Positions 9,026 through 17,371 of a DNA stretch of 64,000 bases are shown here, piece by piece. The stretch comes from Mesorhizobium hawassense (lineage in GTDB: Bacteria; Pseudomonadota; Alphaproteobacteria; Rhizobiales; Rhizobiaceae): the NCBI RefSeq assembly GCF_003289945.1, contig NZ_QMBP01000021.1:1-64000 (forward strand), written 5' to 3'. The notes under the pieces were generated by a model. It did not search any database. It was not told the origin of the DNA and saw only the letters and a list, made by a program, of their open reading frames with translations. Position numbers and translations under genes: made by a program. Numbering within the stretch: the first letter of the stretch is position 1; each line of letters begins with the position of its first letter.

Positions 9026-10485
9026 GGCGGATTCAAGCGGTCGTCGCAACACTGATTGTGTTCACTCACGACAGCAACTCGTCAAGCGCTTCTGCCGGCG
9101 TTTTCCAACCCAGGGTCTTTCTCGGCCGGGCATTGAGGGCCGCTGCCACGGCGGCGATCTCGTCGGCGCTGTGAATGCTCAGGTCGGTGCCTTTCGGGAA
9201 GTACTGACGCAGCAGCCCATTGGTGTTCTCGTTGGTGCCGCGCTGCCATGGGCTTTGCGGATCGCAGAAGTAGACTTGGACACCCGCGTCGATCTTGAGA
9301 CGATCGTGCTGAGCCATTTCGGCTCCCTGATCCCAGGTCAGCGAACGGCGCAGTTCTTCGGGCAAGGTGATGATGGTGCGCGTAATCGCGTCGCGCACGG
9401 CTTCGGCCCCGTGTCCCGCGAGAGCAGGGCCATTCTTCATGCGCGGAGCTTCGCCATGCCCCGCAAGCCGGGGAAGATGCAGCAACATCGTGAAGCGTGT
9501 CGTACGCTCGACCAGCGTGCCGATCGCCGAGCTGCCAAGACCAAGGATGAGGTCTCCTTCCCAGTGACCCGGCACCGCGCGATCGGCCGCTTCGGCGGGG
9601 CGTTGACTGATCATGATCTCCGGCAAGACAAAGCTCTTACCTCGACTGCGTACGCGGGCCCTGGGGACCCGCAGCACGCGCCCCGTTCGCAAGCAGGCCG
9701 ACAGTTCGCGGCGTAGCGCTCCCCGACCCTGAACGAAGAGAGCTTGATAGATGGCTTCGTGGCTGATGCGCATCGTCTTGTCGTCCGGGAAGTCGATCGG
9801 CAAGCGTCGGGCGATCTGTTCCGGGCTCCAAGCCCTGGCCCATCGCCGATCCTTTCGCGGACCGTGCCGGCGGCCCTTCCACCGAACGGCCGGACCAGGA
9901 ACGGCTGCGCCACTTGGGGTCATGACGACGCCGGCCAGTCGCTGCTCCACATAAGTGCGCAAGGTTGTGTTGAGCGCAAGCTTGGTCGGTTTGGGCCGAC
10001 GGGCCGATCGGTCGGCGTGCCATTGGGCTGTCGATGCACGATATTCCAGCCCGCCGCTGCGCGTCGCGGCATTGCGTCGTAGCTCACGGGAGATAGTCGA
10101 GGCGGATCGGCCAAGTCGGCGTCCGATCTCGCGTCTCGAAAGGCCCTGAACGCGAAGAAGTGCGATCTCCTCACGTTCCGCAAACGCAAGGTATCGCTCT
10201 GACGGCGGCTTGGTGGGAGATCTGAACATCGCTGGTGCCATGCCGCCCGCCTGTCGGAACAATCTGGTTCCAACAGGCTGCGACATACCAGCCGCCAGCG
10301 CAGCATCTTCGCTGGTCAGCCCCTGCGCTATCCCCAACCAGAATCGCTGGAGTTCAGATCGCCCCGCCACTGGCGGACGTCCCGGTGACGGCAACGGGGC
10401 CCGTCCAGAACGGTGTGATCGTCGCTTTCCAATGCCCATCGCAACCTCCTTCGTTCAGGTGTTGCGACGACCGCTTGAATCCGCC
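9026..10485 (-). mobile_element. Complete IS30-family element with 27-bp perfect terminal repeats
   Basis: Length 1460 bp. The left end 9026-9052 (starting GGCGGATTCAAGCGG) is the exact reverse complement of the right end 10459-10485. A 3-bp target duplication CAA lies at 9023-9025 and 10486-10488. Removing the element and one CAA restores the IS3 transposase reading GSQYASEQFQ across the junction, which proves the boundaries. Target duplications of 2-3 bp are usual for IS30. One intact transposase gene fills the element on the minus strand, so it could still be mobile. Confidence 0.93.
9066..10439 (-). CDS. IS30-family transposase
   Basis: 457-aa DDE transposase, longer than the classic IS30 protein (383 aa), as in many rhizobial members. 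An N-terminal extension with an HTH (EDAALAAGMSQPVGTRLFRQ) precedes the IS30 HTH (EEIALLRVQGLSRREIGRRL, then SASTISRELRRN). The catalytic residues can be seen as D in GHWEGDLILG, D in LTWDQGAEM and E in GTNENTNGLLRQYFPKG. No frame break was found. A decayed partial copy of this gene lies at 40676-40970 and a short related remnant at 45785-45950. Confidence 0.93.
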   Translation of the reverse strand: MGIGKRRSHRSGRAPLPSPGRPPVAGRSELQRFWLGIAQGLTSEDAALAAGMSQPVGTRLFRQAGGMAPAMFRSPTKPPSERYLAFAEREEIALLRVQGLSRREIGRRLGRSASTISRELRRNAATRSGGLEYRASTAQWHADRSARRPKPTKLALNTTLRTYVEQRLAGVVMTPSGAAVPGPAVRWKGRRHGPRKDRRWARAWSPEQIARRLPIDFPDDKTMRISHEAIYQALFVQGRGALRRELSACLRTGRVLRVPRARVRSRGKSFVLPEIMISQRPAEAADRAVPGHWEGDLILGLGSSAIGTLVERTTRFTMLLHLPRLAGHGEAPRMKNGPALAGHGAEAVRDAITRTIITLPEELRRSLTWDQGAEMAQHDRLKIDAGVQVYFCDPQSPWQRGTNENTNGLLRQYFPKGTDLSIHSADEIAAVAAALNARPRKTLGWKTPAEALDELLS

Positions 10486-10761
10486 CAATATGCGAGCGAG
10501 CAGTTCCAGCGACTGATGACCGATCACGGCATCACCTGCTCGATGAGCCGGTCGGGCAACGTATGGGACAATGCTGCGATGGAGAGCTTCTTCTCGTCGC
10601 TGAAAACAGAGCGGACAACCCGCAAGGTCTACAGGACGAGGGATGACGCAAGGGCCGACGTGTTCGATTACATCGAGCGCTTCTACAACCCTCGGCGACG
10701 GCACTCGACGTTGGGCTATATGAGCCCTGTCGAGTTCGAGGAGAAAGCTATGTTAGCTTAA
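10486..10761 (+). pseudogene. IS3-family transposase (orfB type), 3' part
   Basis: Continues the split gene: YASEQFQRLMTDHGITCSMS, then WDNAAMESFFSSLKTE (catalytic E), RADVFDYIERFYNPRRRHST and a final SPVEFEEKAMLA before the stop. This half is clean in one frame; the gene is disabled by the IS30 insertion and the frameshift in the 5' half. Confidence 0.88.
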
Positions 10762-11169
10762 CCCGGTGTCCGAAAAACCGGCAGCAGGCCACGCCGCCCG
10801 GCGCGAAGGGCAGGTCGGACGAGGAGAGGGTCGCCTCCGCCGAGCCCGGAGATGAGACAATAAACCGGGATCGAGCTTGAGGAATATCACCCATACAAGG
10901 TTTGTGACGCTGCCGGTCATAAGTTTAGACTTTTCAAGTCGCACTAGCGCTCTCGAACATTGCACCCCCAAAAATTCCTTGAACGCTCCGTGCCGCACCG
11001 GCAAACAAAGCAGTGCAAAAGATCCTTCAGCTAAATTTACGGAACTTTTGCGAATGCAGATAGCTGACCGTGGTAGTTTCAGCGCACAGTCTGGTGTCAG
11101 GCACGAAAGAAAGCTGGATGCGATTTTAGGCTCGGACCACTGCACCGCACGCCAAGGAGGTTGCCGCCG
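10762..11169. other. Upstream region of the ATP-grasp gene, no gene recognised
   Basis: About 400 bp of lower-GC sequence after the IS3 end. An open frame crosses it on the plus strand but shows no family resemblance. A strong ribosome site AAGGAGG at 11154-11160 belongs to the next gene. The promoter is presumably here but no clear -35/-10 pair was identified. Confidence 0.4.
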
Positions 11170-12444
11170 ATGGCAAGAAGAGCACTCATCCTGATTGAAG
11201 GCACGAGGAGCAATGGCCCGCTATACGTCAAAGCGGCCCACCGTCTTGGCCTTCATCCGATTACTCTGTCGGCTGATCCAGCTCGCTACGACTATCATGC
11301 CCCAGTAAGCGTTGAAGCGATCCGTGTCGACACAAACAAGCTTGATGCGCTGATCCACGAATGTTCGCTGCTGCATGCGACCTATGGGCTTGCCGGCATT
11401 ACGAGCGCAGACGAGTTGGTCTATGCGACAGTTGGCAAGCTCTGCCGCCATCTCAACCTGCCGGGGCCGAATCCTGAATCTGTTGAGCGGTGTCGCGACA
11501 AATTCACTCAACGTCAACTCCTTGCGCAAGCCGGCATTCCAGTACCTACTTATCACTTGGCAGCAAATGCAAAGGAGGTAGAACGAGCTGGTGCGGAGAT
11601 CGGTCTGCCGGTGATTCTTAAGCCAGCGGTAGGCCACGGCAGCATAGGGGTACGATTGTGCCGTGATTTCGGTGAGTTAGTCGAACACACGACCTATCTG
11701 TTGGGTGGGAAGATTATACCGCGATCTTCGCCTAGGATACTGGTGGAAGAATTCGCACAAGGCCCATATTATAGCGCTGACATAATGGGCAATGAAGTGA
11801 TTGGAATTGCCGCTGGTGACTTCGGCCGCCTACCGCATTTCGTCTTTAGCGGGTACAGTCATCCGGCCCCGCTGAATGATGAGGACTATAGACGTATCGC
11901 AGACATTTCGCTGAGCTGTTTGCGAGCTCTCGACCTTGGCTGGGGGCCAACGAACATTGAATTCCGGTGGACGAAGCGTGGACCAGTCGTCATTGAAGTC
12001 AATCCGCGTCTTGCGGGTGGGCCCAATCCTCGGCTGGTTCAGCTGGCTTACGGTGTCGATCTGGTCACCGAGCATATCAAGCTTGCTATCGGCGAGGAAT
12101 GGGATTTGAGCAGACGGCATTCGAAGGTTGCGGCCGCACGATTCCTGATCGCGGATAGAGATGGCATCCTGGATTGGATCGGTGGCGACGGTCACGCGGC
12201 TGCTGTACCCGGTGTCGCCGAGGTCGCAATGTATGTTAACCCCAAGACGCCGGTCGTCAGGAAAGGCGATTACCAAGACCGTCTCGGACATGTCATCGCC
12301 GCTTCACCAAGCCAAACTCAGACTGCGGGGATACTTGAACGGGCCGTCGACATCATTGATTGGTCGATTTCACCATTTCCGAGCCTTGGGGAACAAGAAC
12401 AATCAGTGCCTCTCACGGATAGGCAGCGCAGGTTGCGCCACTAA
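11170..12444 (+). CDS. ATP-grasp family carboxylate-amine ligase
   Basis: 424-aa cytoplasmic enzyme of the ATP-grasp superfamily, expected to join a carboxylate to an amine through an acyl phosphate. It starts with a Rossmann-like preATP-grasp domain (ALILIEGTRSNGPLYVKAAH), then the ATP-grasp core from about residue 115: RDKFTQRQLLAQAGIPVPTY, LPVILKPAVGHGSIGVRL (ATP lysine and glycine loop), ILVEEFAQGPYYSADIMG, and metal/ATP ligands in VVIEVNPRLAGGPNPRLVQL. This layout is that of BacD-type amino-acid ligases rather than of purine or biotin enzymes. ATG 11170 lies nine bases after AAGGAGG; an upstream in-frame TTG was rejected. TyrC-like dehydrogenase follows 200 bp downstream. Substrates cannot be told from sequence. 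Confidence 0.8.
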   Translation: MARRALILIEGTRSNGPLYVKAAHRLGLHPITLSADPARYDYHAPVSVEAIRVDTNKLDALIHECSLLHATYGLAGITSADELVYATVGKLCRHLNLPGPNPESVERCRDKFTQRQLLAQAGIPVPTYHLAANAKEVERAGAEIGLPVILKPAVGHGSIGVRLCRDFGELVEHTTYLLGGKIIPRSSPRILVEEFAQGPYYSADIMGNEVIGIAAGDFGRLPHFVFSGYSHPAPLNDEDYRRIADISLSCLRALDLGWGPTNIEFRWTKRGPVVIEVNPRLAGGPNPRLVQLAYGVDLVTEHIKLAIGEEWDLSRRHSKVAAARFLIADRDGILDWIGGDGHAAAVPGVAEVAMYVNPKTPVVRKGDYQDRLGHVIAASPSQTQTAGILERAVDIIDWSISPFPSLGEQEQSVPLTDRQRRLRH

Positions 12445-12646
12445 AGGATGATCGTGGCCAAACATCAGTGCAATCGAGAACAGGAGAGGGACGGATTTTA
12501 GCATACCCTCAGCCTAGACCAGATCAAGTAACATGTCCGCGCGCGCGTTGCAGGCTGCGGCTGTTCAAATGCGTTGCGGATGACGGTCGGGACCGAAGCG
12601 ATCCATTAGGCGGAATTGTCGCCGCAGGCACCAAATTCTTGAAAAG

Positions 12647-13654
12647 ATGGCCATGTCGAAACGTTTGTTTGGAAAGATCGGCTTGGTCGGCATCGGCCCG
12701 ATCGGCTCATCGTTGGCGCGGGTCATCTGCCGTGAGCGGTTGGCCGGCCATATCGCCATCGCAAGTGGTGGCATCGAGACCCTGAAACGCGCCGAGAAGC
12801 TGAAGCTCGGCGATACCTATACGACGGAGGCGAACGAAGCGGTACGCGGGGCCGACCTGGTTGTCGTCTCAGTGCCCGTCGGGGCCTCAGGCGCCGTGGC
12901 TGAGGAAATCGAGCCGGCGCTTAAGGAGGGCGCTATCCTAACCGAAGTCGGCTCCGCCAAAGTCTCCGCGATTGCTCAGATGCAGCCCGTCGTGCCGGAG
13001 GGCGTACACTTCATCCCCGGCCATCCGCTGACCGGCACGGAGAAGTCAGGTGATGCGGGTTTTGCCGATCTGTTCGAGAACCGCTGGTGCATCTTAACGC
13101 CGCTGGAAGGCACCGACCTCACTGCGCTGGAGAAGCTCTCCGAATTCTGGCGCCGCTGCGGCGCCAACATTGGCACGACGGACCCGCAGCACCACGACAC
13201 GACCCTGGCCCTCGTCTCGCACCTGCCGCACATCATCGCCTACAACATCGTCGGCACGGCAGCCGACCTAGAAACGGTCACAAAAAGCAAGGTCATCAAA
13301 TATTCCGCCTCCGGTTTCCGCGATCTTACTCGCCTCGCGGCTTCCGATCCCAGAACATGGCACGACATGTGCCTGCACAATCGCGACGCGATCCTCGAAA
13401 TGATGGCTCGCTTCTTGGAGGATCTAGCCCACCTGCAGCGGGCGATCCGCTGGGGCGAAGGCGACAAGCTGTTCGATTTCTTCACCCGCGCGCGCGCCAT
13501 CCGCTGCTCAATCATTGAGGAGGGGCAAAATATCGACGCGTCCGGTTATATTCCTTCGGCCAGGCAGTCGGGGATCCGCAGGTCGCTCGCACAACAAACA
13601 GCCCCTTCGCCACGACACCCGCAAGGTCGGTGCCAACTTGATCCGTCTCTCTAA
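12647..13654 (+). CDS. tyrC: Prephenate/cyclohexadienyl dehydrogenase (TyrC-like), C-terminus replaced by IS sequence
   Basis: 335 aa as read. NAD(P)-dependent oxidative decarboxylation of prephenate or arogenate in tyrosine synthesis. The Rossmann motif KIGLVGIGPIGSSLAR is at about residues 10-25. GSAKVSAIAQMQP, HFIPGHPLTGTEKSGD (substrate-binding HPxxGxE-type segment), TTLALVSHLPHIIAYNIVG and SGFRDLTRLAASDPRTWHDM are the conserved dehydrogenase blocks. Family similarity runs to RARAIRCSIIEEGQN near residue 295, close to the normal end of about 308 aa. The last 40 residues come from an IS630 remnant. The enzyme may still work. A second copy of tyrC on an accessory replicon next to an ATP-grasp ligase suggests supply of a tyrosine-derived precursor, an inference. 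Confidence 0.8.
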   Translation: MAMSKRLFGKIGLVGIGPIGSSLARVICRERLAGHIAIASGGIETLKRAEKLKLGDTYTTEANEAVRGADLVVVSVPVGASGAVAEEIEPALKEGAILTEVGSAKVSAIAQMQPVVPEGVHFIPGHPLTGTEKSGDAGFADLFENRWCILTPLEGTDLTALEKLSEFWRRCGANIGTTDPQHHDTTLALVSHLPHIIAYNIVGTAADLETVTKSKVIKYSASGFRDLTRLAASDPRTWHDMCLHNRDAILEMMARFLEDLAHLQRAIRWGEGDKLFDFFTRARAIRCSIIEEGQNIDASGYIPSARQSGIRRSLAQQTAPSPRHPQGRCQLDPSL

Positions 13655-13850
13655 ATATTCGCCCGATCTGACCCCATCGAGCAGGTCTTCGCAGAACTCA
13701 GGGACCTTGCGGCCGCCCGCCTGCACGGTCGAAACTGTCCTCGTCGCGATCGTCCAGCTTCCCGAGATCTTCACTCCGCTGGAATGTGCCAACTATTTCG
13801 GGAATACCCTCCGGGCGTATGCCCAAGATCAGAAGGCTCTAGCGTCTTGA
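13570..13850 (+). pseudogene. IS630-family transposase 3' remnant
   Basis: VGANLIRLSKYSPDLTPSSR matches the terminal DDE block of IS630 transposases (usually LPxYSPDLNPIE; the catalytic E region is garbled). LEIFTPLECANYF-like sequence (PEIFTPLECANYFGN) matches the family C-terminus. The 5' part is missing. Its insertion changed the tail of the tyrC-like gene and it overlaps the end of the acetyltransferase-like gene. Confidence 0.65.
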
Positions 13851-14537
13851 GCCACCGGTAACTTTAATGAGCCGGGACAATTCGCGTCGCGTTAGCCAAA
13901 CAAGCCAATCATCCTCTTCGATGCCTCGGTCAGGTAGACTCAAAATGGCCCCGCTCGCCTCTCGGTGGAGATAGCCATACTGATCCGCAACTCCCTTCTC
14001 AACTGACCAAGTAGGGACAAGGGCATAAATGAAATCGGGTGTCCATTTCACCCACGCCAGCCCAAATGCAATACCCGCAAACGTTCTCGGTAACCCCTGC
14101 CCCCTAAAATCCTCTCGGAGCCATATATCGCCGTGATAAGCTACCAGTCGAGTTATTCTTTGAGCGGTGGGTGCCCGGCAAATGCATGAGGAGCCTGGGC
14201 CGGCGAGGCTCTTTGGATTCGTGTAGAAGGCTTTCAATGACTCTAGATGTCTAGCCAAGTTGGTGGCCGTCAAATCGTCCACCCGAAGTGCCTGAACATG
14301 CGCTACTTTGCCAGACCGGTCTTCTCCGACGATCCAAAACGCACGACCAGCATCAAGCTGCGAACAATCTGGCCGGAAGTTCGGATCTGTACGGGCCTTT
14401 CCGGCAATACCCGCGGTAATCTCGGCGTATTCTTCGAAATTCTCACCCATCCTGAATAGCAAGCCAGAATTGCGCGCTGCCTCATCAAGCAAAGAGATGT
14501 ATTTTGATGCGACAAGAATTGTAACGTGATCGTTCAT
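13839..14537 (-). CDS. GNAT-like acetyltransferase-type protein
   Basis: 232 aa. The middle shows a GNAT-like acetyl-CoA site (HGDIWLREDFRGQGLPRTFA, residues about 140-160, with RGQG as the Q/RxxGxG-type loop) followed by helices and YALVPTWSVEKGVADQYGYL, which is a typical neighbour exchange segment. No signal peptide or membrane segment. It lies on the strand opposite to the ligase/dehydrogenase pair. Its start is embedded in the end of the hypothetical ORF upstream (52-bp overlap), so the two are probably translated together. Acetylation of a small molecule is inferred from the fold; the substrate is unknown and the family match is moderate. Confidence 0.6.
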   Translation of the reverse strand: MNDHVTILVASKYISLLDEAARNSGLLFRMGENFEEYAEITAGIAGKARTDPNFRPDCSQLDAGRAFWIVGEDRSGKVAHVQALRVDDLTATNLARHLESLKAFYTNPKSLAGPGSSCICRAPTAQRITRLVAYHGDIWLREDFRGQGLPRTFAGIAFGLAWVKWTPDFIYALVPTWSVEKGVADQYGYLHREASGAILSLPDRGIEEDDWLVWLTRRELSRLIKVTGGSRR

Positions 14538-15018
14538 TTACCGGTTCCTCGCGTTGAGGCCCAATTCTCTGGAGCAGCCATAGACTCAACCTGTCTGCAT
14601 CCGCCGTCTCCACGCAAATCACCGGAGCAAAGAATCGAAGGCCAGGTTTTCGAGGTTTCCATCCGATGCCAGCGACGGGACGCGTCAGAAGCCGGTACGT
14701 CAGCACGATAGGTCTTACGGACCTGAGAATCACCCACGCGTTTTGGTAGCTCTCACCAAGGGGAATACGGACTACATAGTGCCTTGGCTTTCTCCGGTAG
14801 AAGACGCGCACTGCCGCCCCAGCAATGTGTCGGGTGAGCGAGGAGCTGCCTCGTTGTGAGTTAGCCCGTATGGGAGGCATGGTGCCGATGGTGAAACCTG
14901 GATTTGCCGCGCCTGACGGATACAGCGATCCTCCTAGGCGAGTGCGAATGTCGACTTCTTTGAAGTCAGCATTATTGCTGAAGCGGGGCCGGAAGACTGA
15001 ATTCACCCTAGTGAACAA
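14485..15018 (-). CDS. Hypothetical protein, 177 aa, coupled to the acetyltransferase-like gene
   Basis: Not recognised. The frame is open for 177 codons, basic and rich in arginine, with a plausible folded middle (FYRRKPRHYVVRIPLGESYQ, then NAWVILRSVRPIVLTYRLL). It is divergent from the SET-domain gene (36 bp between starts) and overlaps the start of the acetyltransferase-like gene by 53 bp. An internal start is possible because the first 50 residues look less protein-like. It could instead be non-coding leader; the overlap with a real gene on the same strand is the main support. Confidence 0.4.
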   Translation of the reverse strand: MFTRVNSVFRPRFSNNADFKEVDIRTRLGGSLYPSGAANPGFTIGTMPPIRANSQRGSSSLTRHIAGAAVRVFYRRKPRHYVVRIPLGESYQNAWVILRSVRPIVLTYRLLTRPVAGIGWKPRKPGLRFFAPVICVETADADRLSLWLLQRIGPQREEPVNERSRYNSCRIKIHLFA

Positions 15019-15054
15019 CGTTAGGAACGTTCCATCACCCAGGAGTAACCAGAG

Positions 15055-15480
15055 ATGGTCGACAGGATCTTTGATCGTTGCAATGCAGTGTATGTTAAAA
15101 ACGTTCCCCGCAAAGGTCGCGGCGTGTTTGCAAATATTCCGTTCAAGGCGGGAGACGTAATTGATCGCGCCCCAACATGGGGATTCGAAGGTGATGACGC
15201 AAACATGCTGAATCGTACAGGATTGCTCGAATATTACTTTGTGAGAGATGATCTGGATCTGCGAGAGGGACCTAATCGGGTGGTGGGTTACGTTGTCTTC
15301 GGTTTCATCTCCTTAGTGAATCATTCCGCGAACCCAAACGCAGAAACAATCTGGACCGATGGAGACGCCGGCGCGTGGGCGAGTATTGTTGCAATAAAAG
15401 ACATAATCGTTGGCGAAGAAATTACTCATCGCTATAAGAATATCCCAGATTACCCTTCAACTGTCAAATTCATCGAATGA
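15055..15480 (+). CDS. Small SET-domain protein (putative protein lysine methyltransferase)
   Basis: 141 aa, almost only the SET fold. It starts with the SET entry strand KGRGVFANIPFKAGDVIDRA (residues 20-39). LVNHSANPNAE (87-97) is the NHxxxPN motif that binds S-adenosylmethionine, and VGEEITHRY (119-127) is the GEExxxxY motif with the catalytic tyrosine. No pre-SET or cysteine-rich post-SET is present. The start follows AGGAG at 15041 with nine bases spacing. It is divergent from the hypothetical/acetyltransferase pair. Bacterial stand-alone SET proteins are known but their targets are mostly not; a role in modifying a partner protein of this island is conjecture. Confidence 0.82.
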   Translation: MVDRIFDRCNAVYVKNVPRKGRGVFANIPFKAGDVIDRAPTWGFEGDDANMLNRTGLLEYYFVRDDLDLREGPNRVVGYVVFGFISLVNHSANPNAETIWTDGDAGAWASIVAIKDIIVGEEITHRYKNIPDYPSTVKFIE

Positions 15481-15579
15481 GCGCAAAGATGATGCGCGGC
15501 GATATAGAGCCTTCACCGCCCAGAGGTGCGGGTAAGCTTCAGGGCACTCGCTCCACATTTAGCGGCCACCCTTGTCGGT

Positions 15580-15595
15580 CGTGACCGGCGTCACG
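15580..15595. promoter_or_regulatory. Perfect 6-bp dyad upstream of the aldehyde dehydrogenase gene
   Basis: CGTGAC and GTCACG are separated by CGGC, 100 bp after the SET gene stop and 108 bp before the aldehyde dehydrogenase start. There is no T-run, so an operator is more likely than a terminator. It does not match the repeated CGCMGATTTMCTGCG-type dyad found elsewhere in the window. Confidence 0.35.
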
Positions 15596-15703
15596 GTTAA
15601 GCTAAGGCCTTATCATACCATCGGGTGACAACCCAATCCGCCCCGAGGAGGTCACTACGTCAAGCAGCGGCACGCGCGGATGAGAAGTCGAAAGAGGACT
15701 AGA

Positions 15704-17182
15704 ATGGCTAACGCCGAGGTGACCAAAAATTACATCGATGGCACGTGGCGGGATTCCTTGTCCGGTACACGGATCGAGGTCGATGACCCGTCGAATGCCG
15801 AGACGATTGCCGTCGTAGCAGAAGCAGGGCCCGAAGATGTCGAAATCGCCGTTGCTGCCGCTCATCGCGTCTTTCGCGACCGCGTCCTCATAGATATGCA
15901 TCCCTATGATCGTGGACGAATGTTGTTTCGCGTAGCCGACGCACTCGAAGCCCGCAGCGACCAGATCGCGACAATTAACTGCGCCGAGACGGGGAAGGCA
16001 CTGGATCTCGCCCACGACGAAGTTCGAACCGCCATTAGATACCTGAGGTACTATGGTGGCCTGGCCGACAAGCTCGAAGGTCGTTCGATCCCGCGCGGAG
16101 CCAATTTAGTCGACTACACCGTCAGAAGTCCTTTCGGCGTGTCCGCTCAGATCGTCCCGTGGAATGGTCCACTAGAGCTGACAGCTCGTTCGTTGGCGTG
16201 CGCTATCGCAACCGGCAACTCCGTGGTGGTGAAGTCACCAGAGCTGGCACCCTTGTCCGGAATTGAAGTCGCACGCGCCTGCGAGACCGCGGGGTTGCCT
16301 GCCGGAGCAGTCAATGTGCTCAGCGGCTACGGGAAAACGGCAGGCCAGGCGCTGATCAACCATTCCGATGTTCGCCACATCGTCTTCACAGGCTCGATGG
16401 CAACCGGGCGAATGGTCCTCAAGACCGCATCGGACCGTATAGTACCCTGTATCATGGAACTGGGCGGCAAGTCGGCTGCGGTTGTGTATCCCGACGCCGA
16501 TCTTGACGGCGTTGTAGAAGCCGTGCGGATCGGGACCTTTCTAAATGCCGGCCAGAATTGCAATAACCTTACACGACTGCTCGTGGAACGCTCTGTTGCA
16601 GACGAACTAGTAGAGAGAGTGAAGGTCTGCGTCGAAGGACTGTCGGTTGGTCCAGGACGCGAGAACTTCGAAATCACCCCCTTGATCTCGCAAAAGCAGC
16701 GACAGGGAGTCGAGCGAGCTTGCCAGACTGCCCTCTCGCAAGGGGCACGGCTTGTGATCGGCGGAACTGCACTTTCCGAGCGGTGCGGCTATTTCATGGC
16801 GGCGACGATTTTTGCCGATGTTGGGCAAGAGAGTAGTCTCTTCCAGAGAGAAGTCTTCGGCCCTGTTCTTGCCGTCACTGCGTTCGATGATCCGGTAATG
16901 GCGGTCGATCTCGCGAACGGCACCGATCAGGGCTTGGCTGCGGGCGTGTTTACGCGGGATATTGACCGAGCCCTTTGGACCGCGGATCTGCTTTGGGCTG
17001 GCCAAGTGTACGTGAACGGATGGTACGTCGGCGGCGTCGAGACGCCGTTCGGTGGGGTAAAACAGTCCGGCTACGGCAGGGAGAAGGGGAGGGAAGCACT
17101 GGACGGCTACGTTCAGACGAGAAACGTCGGCATCCGGATCTCGCAACCGTCAAGTAGCAATAGGCAGAGGCGCGCAAAATGA
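15704..17182 (+). CDS. NAD(P)-dependent aldehyde dehydrogenase
   Basis: 492 aa, normal length for the superfamily. Oxidises an aldehyde to the acid in the cytoplasm. VPWNGPLELTARSLACAIAT and VVVKSPELAPLSGIEVARAC are cofactor segments, MELGGKSAAVVYPDAD carries the general-base glutamate, and NAGQNCNNLTRLLV the catalytic cysteine. The C-terminal YVNGWYVGGVETPFGGVKQSGYGREKG is typical. ATG 15704 lies after AGAGGA; 24 bp upstream is another in-frame ATG without such a site. The sequence is of the betaine-aldehyde/gamma-aminobutyraldehyde type, but the substrate is uncertain. The DoeA-like gene follows by 190 bp, so both may serve one catabolic route. Confidence 0.88.
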   Translation: MANAEVTKNYIDGTWRDSLSGTRIEVDDPSNAETIAVVAEAGPEDVEIAVAAAHRVFRDRVLIDMHPYDRGRMLFRVADALEARSDQIATINCAETGKALDLAHDEVRTAIRYLRYYGGLADKLEGRSIPRGANLVDYTVRSPFGVSAQIVPWNGPLELTARSLACAIATGNSVVVKSPELAPLSGIEVARACETAGLPAGAVNVLSGYGKTAGQALINHSDVRHIVFTGSMATGRMVLKTASDRIVPCIMELGGKSAAVVYPDADLDGVVEAVRIGTFLNAGQNCNNLTRLLVERSVADELVERVKVCVEGLSVGPGRENFEITPLISQKQRQGVERACQTALSQGARLVIGGTALSERCGYFMAATIFADVGQESSLFQREVFGPVLAVTAFDDPVMAVDLANGTDQGLAAGVFTRDIDRALWTADLLWAGQVYVNGWYVGGVETPFGGVKQSGYGREKGREALDGYVQTRNVGIRISQPSSSNRQRRAK

Positions 17183-17371
17183 CATAGTTGATCGTCATTG
17201 CTCGCAATGTTATCCGCCAGTCGTAAAGTGTTGCGGCGGAGATGCGGTCCCTATCGAGCTGTTGAATTGTAGGTGCCGAGATCGAGAGCAATATAGGGGC
17301 GGCGTGCGCCCAGGGCAAGGAGCATGAGCCCTGGTCAGACACACTCTGAGGTACATCCGAGGGAGTTTTTG

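Noticed and set aside
17324..17371. Upstream start for the first M24 protein
   Set aside because: The extra 16 residues have no family likeness, and GGGAG sits correctly before the ATG at 17372.
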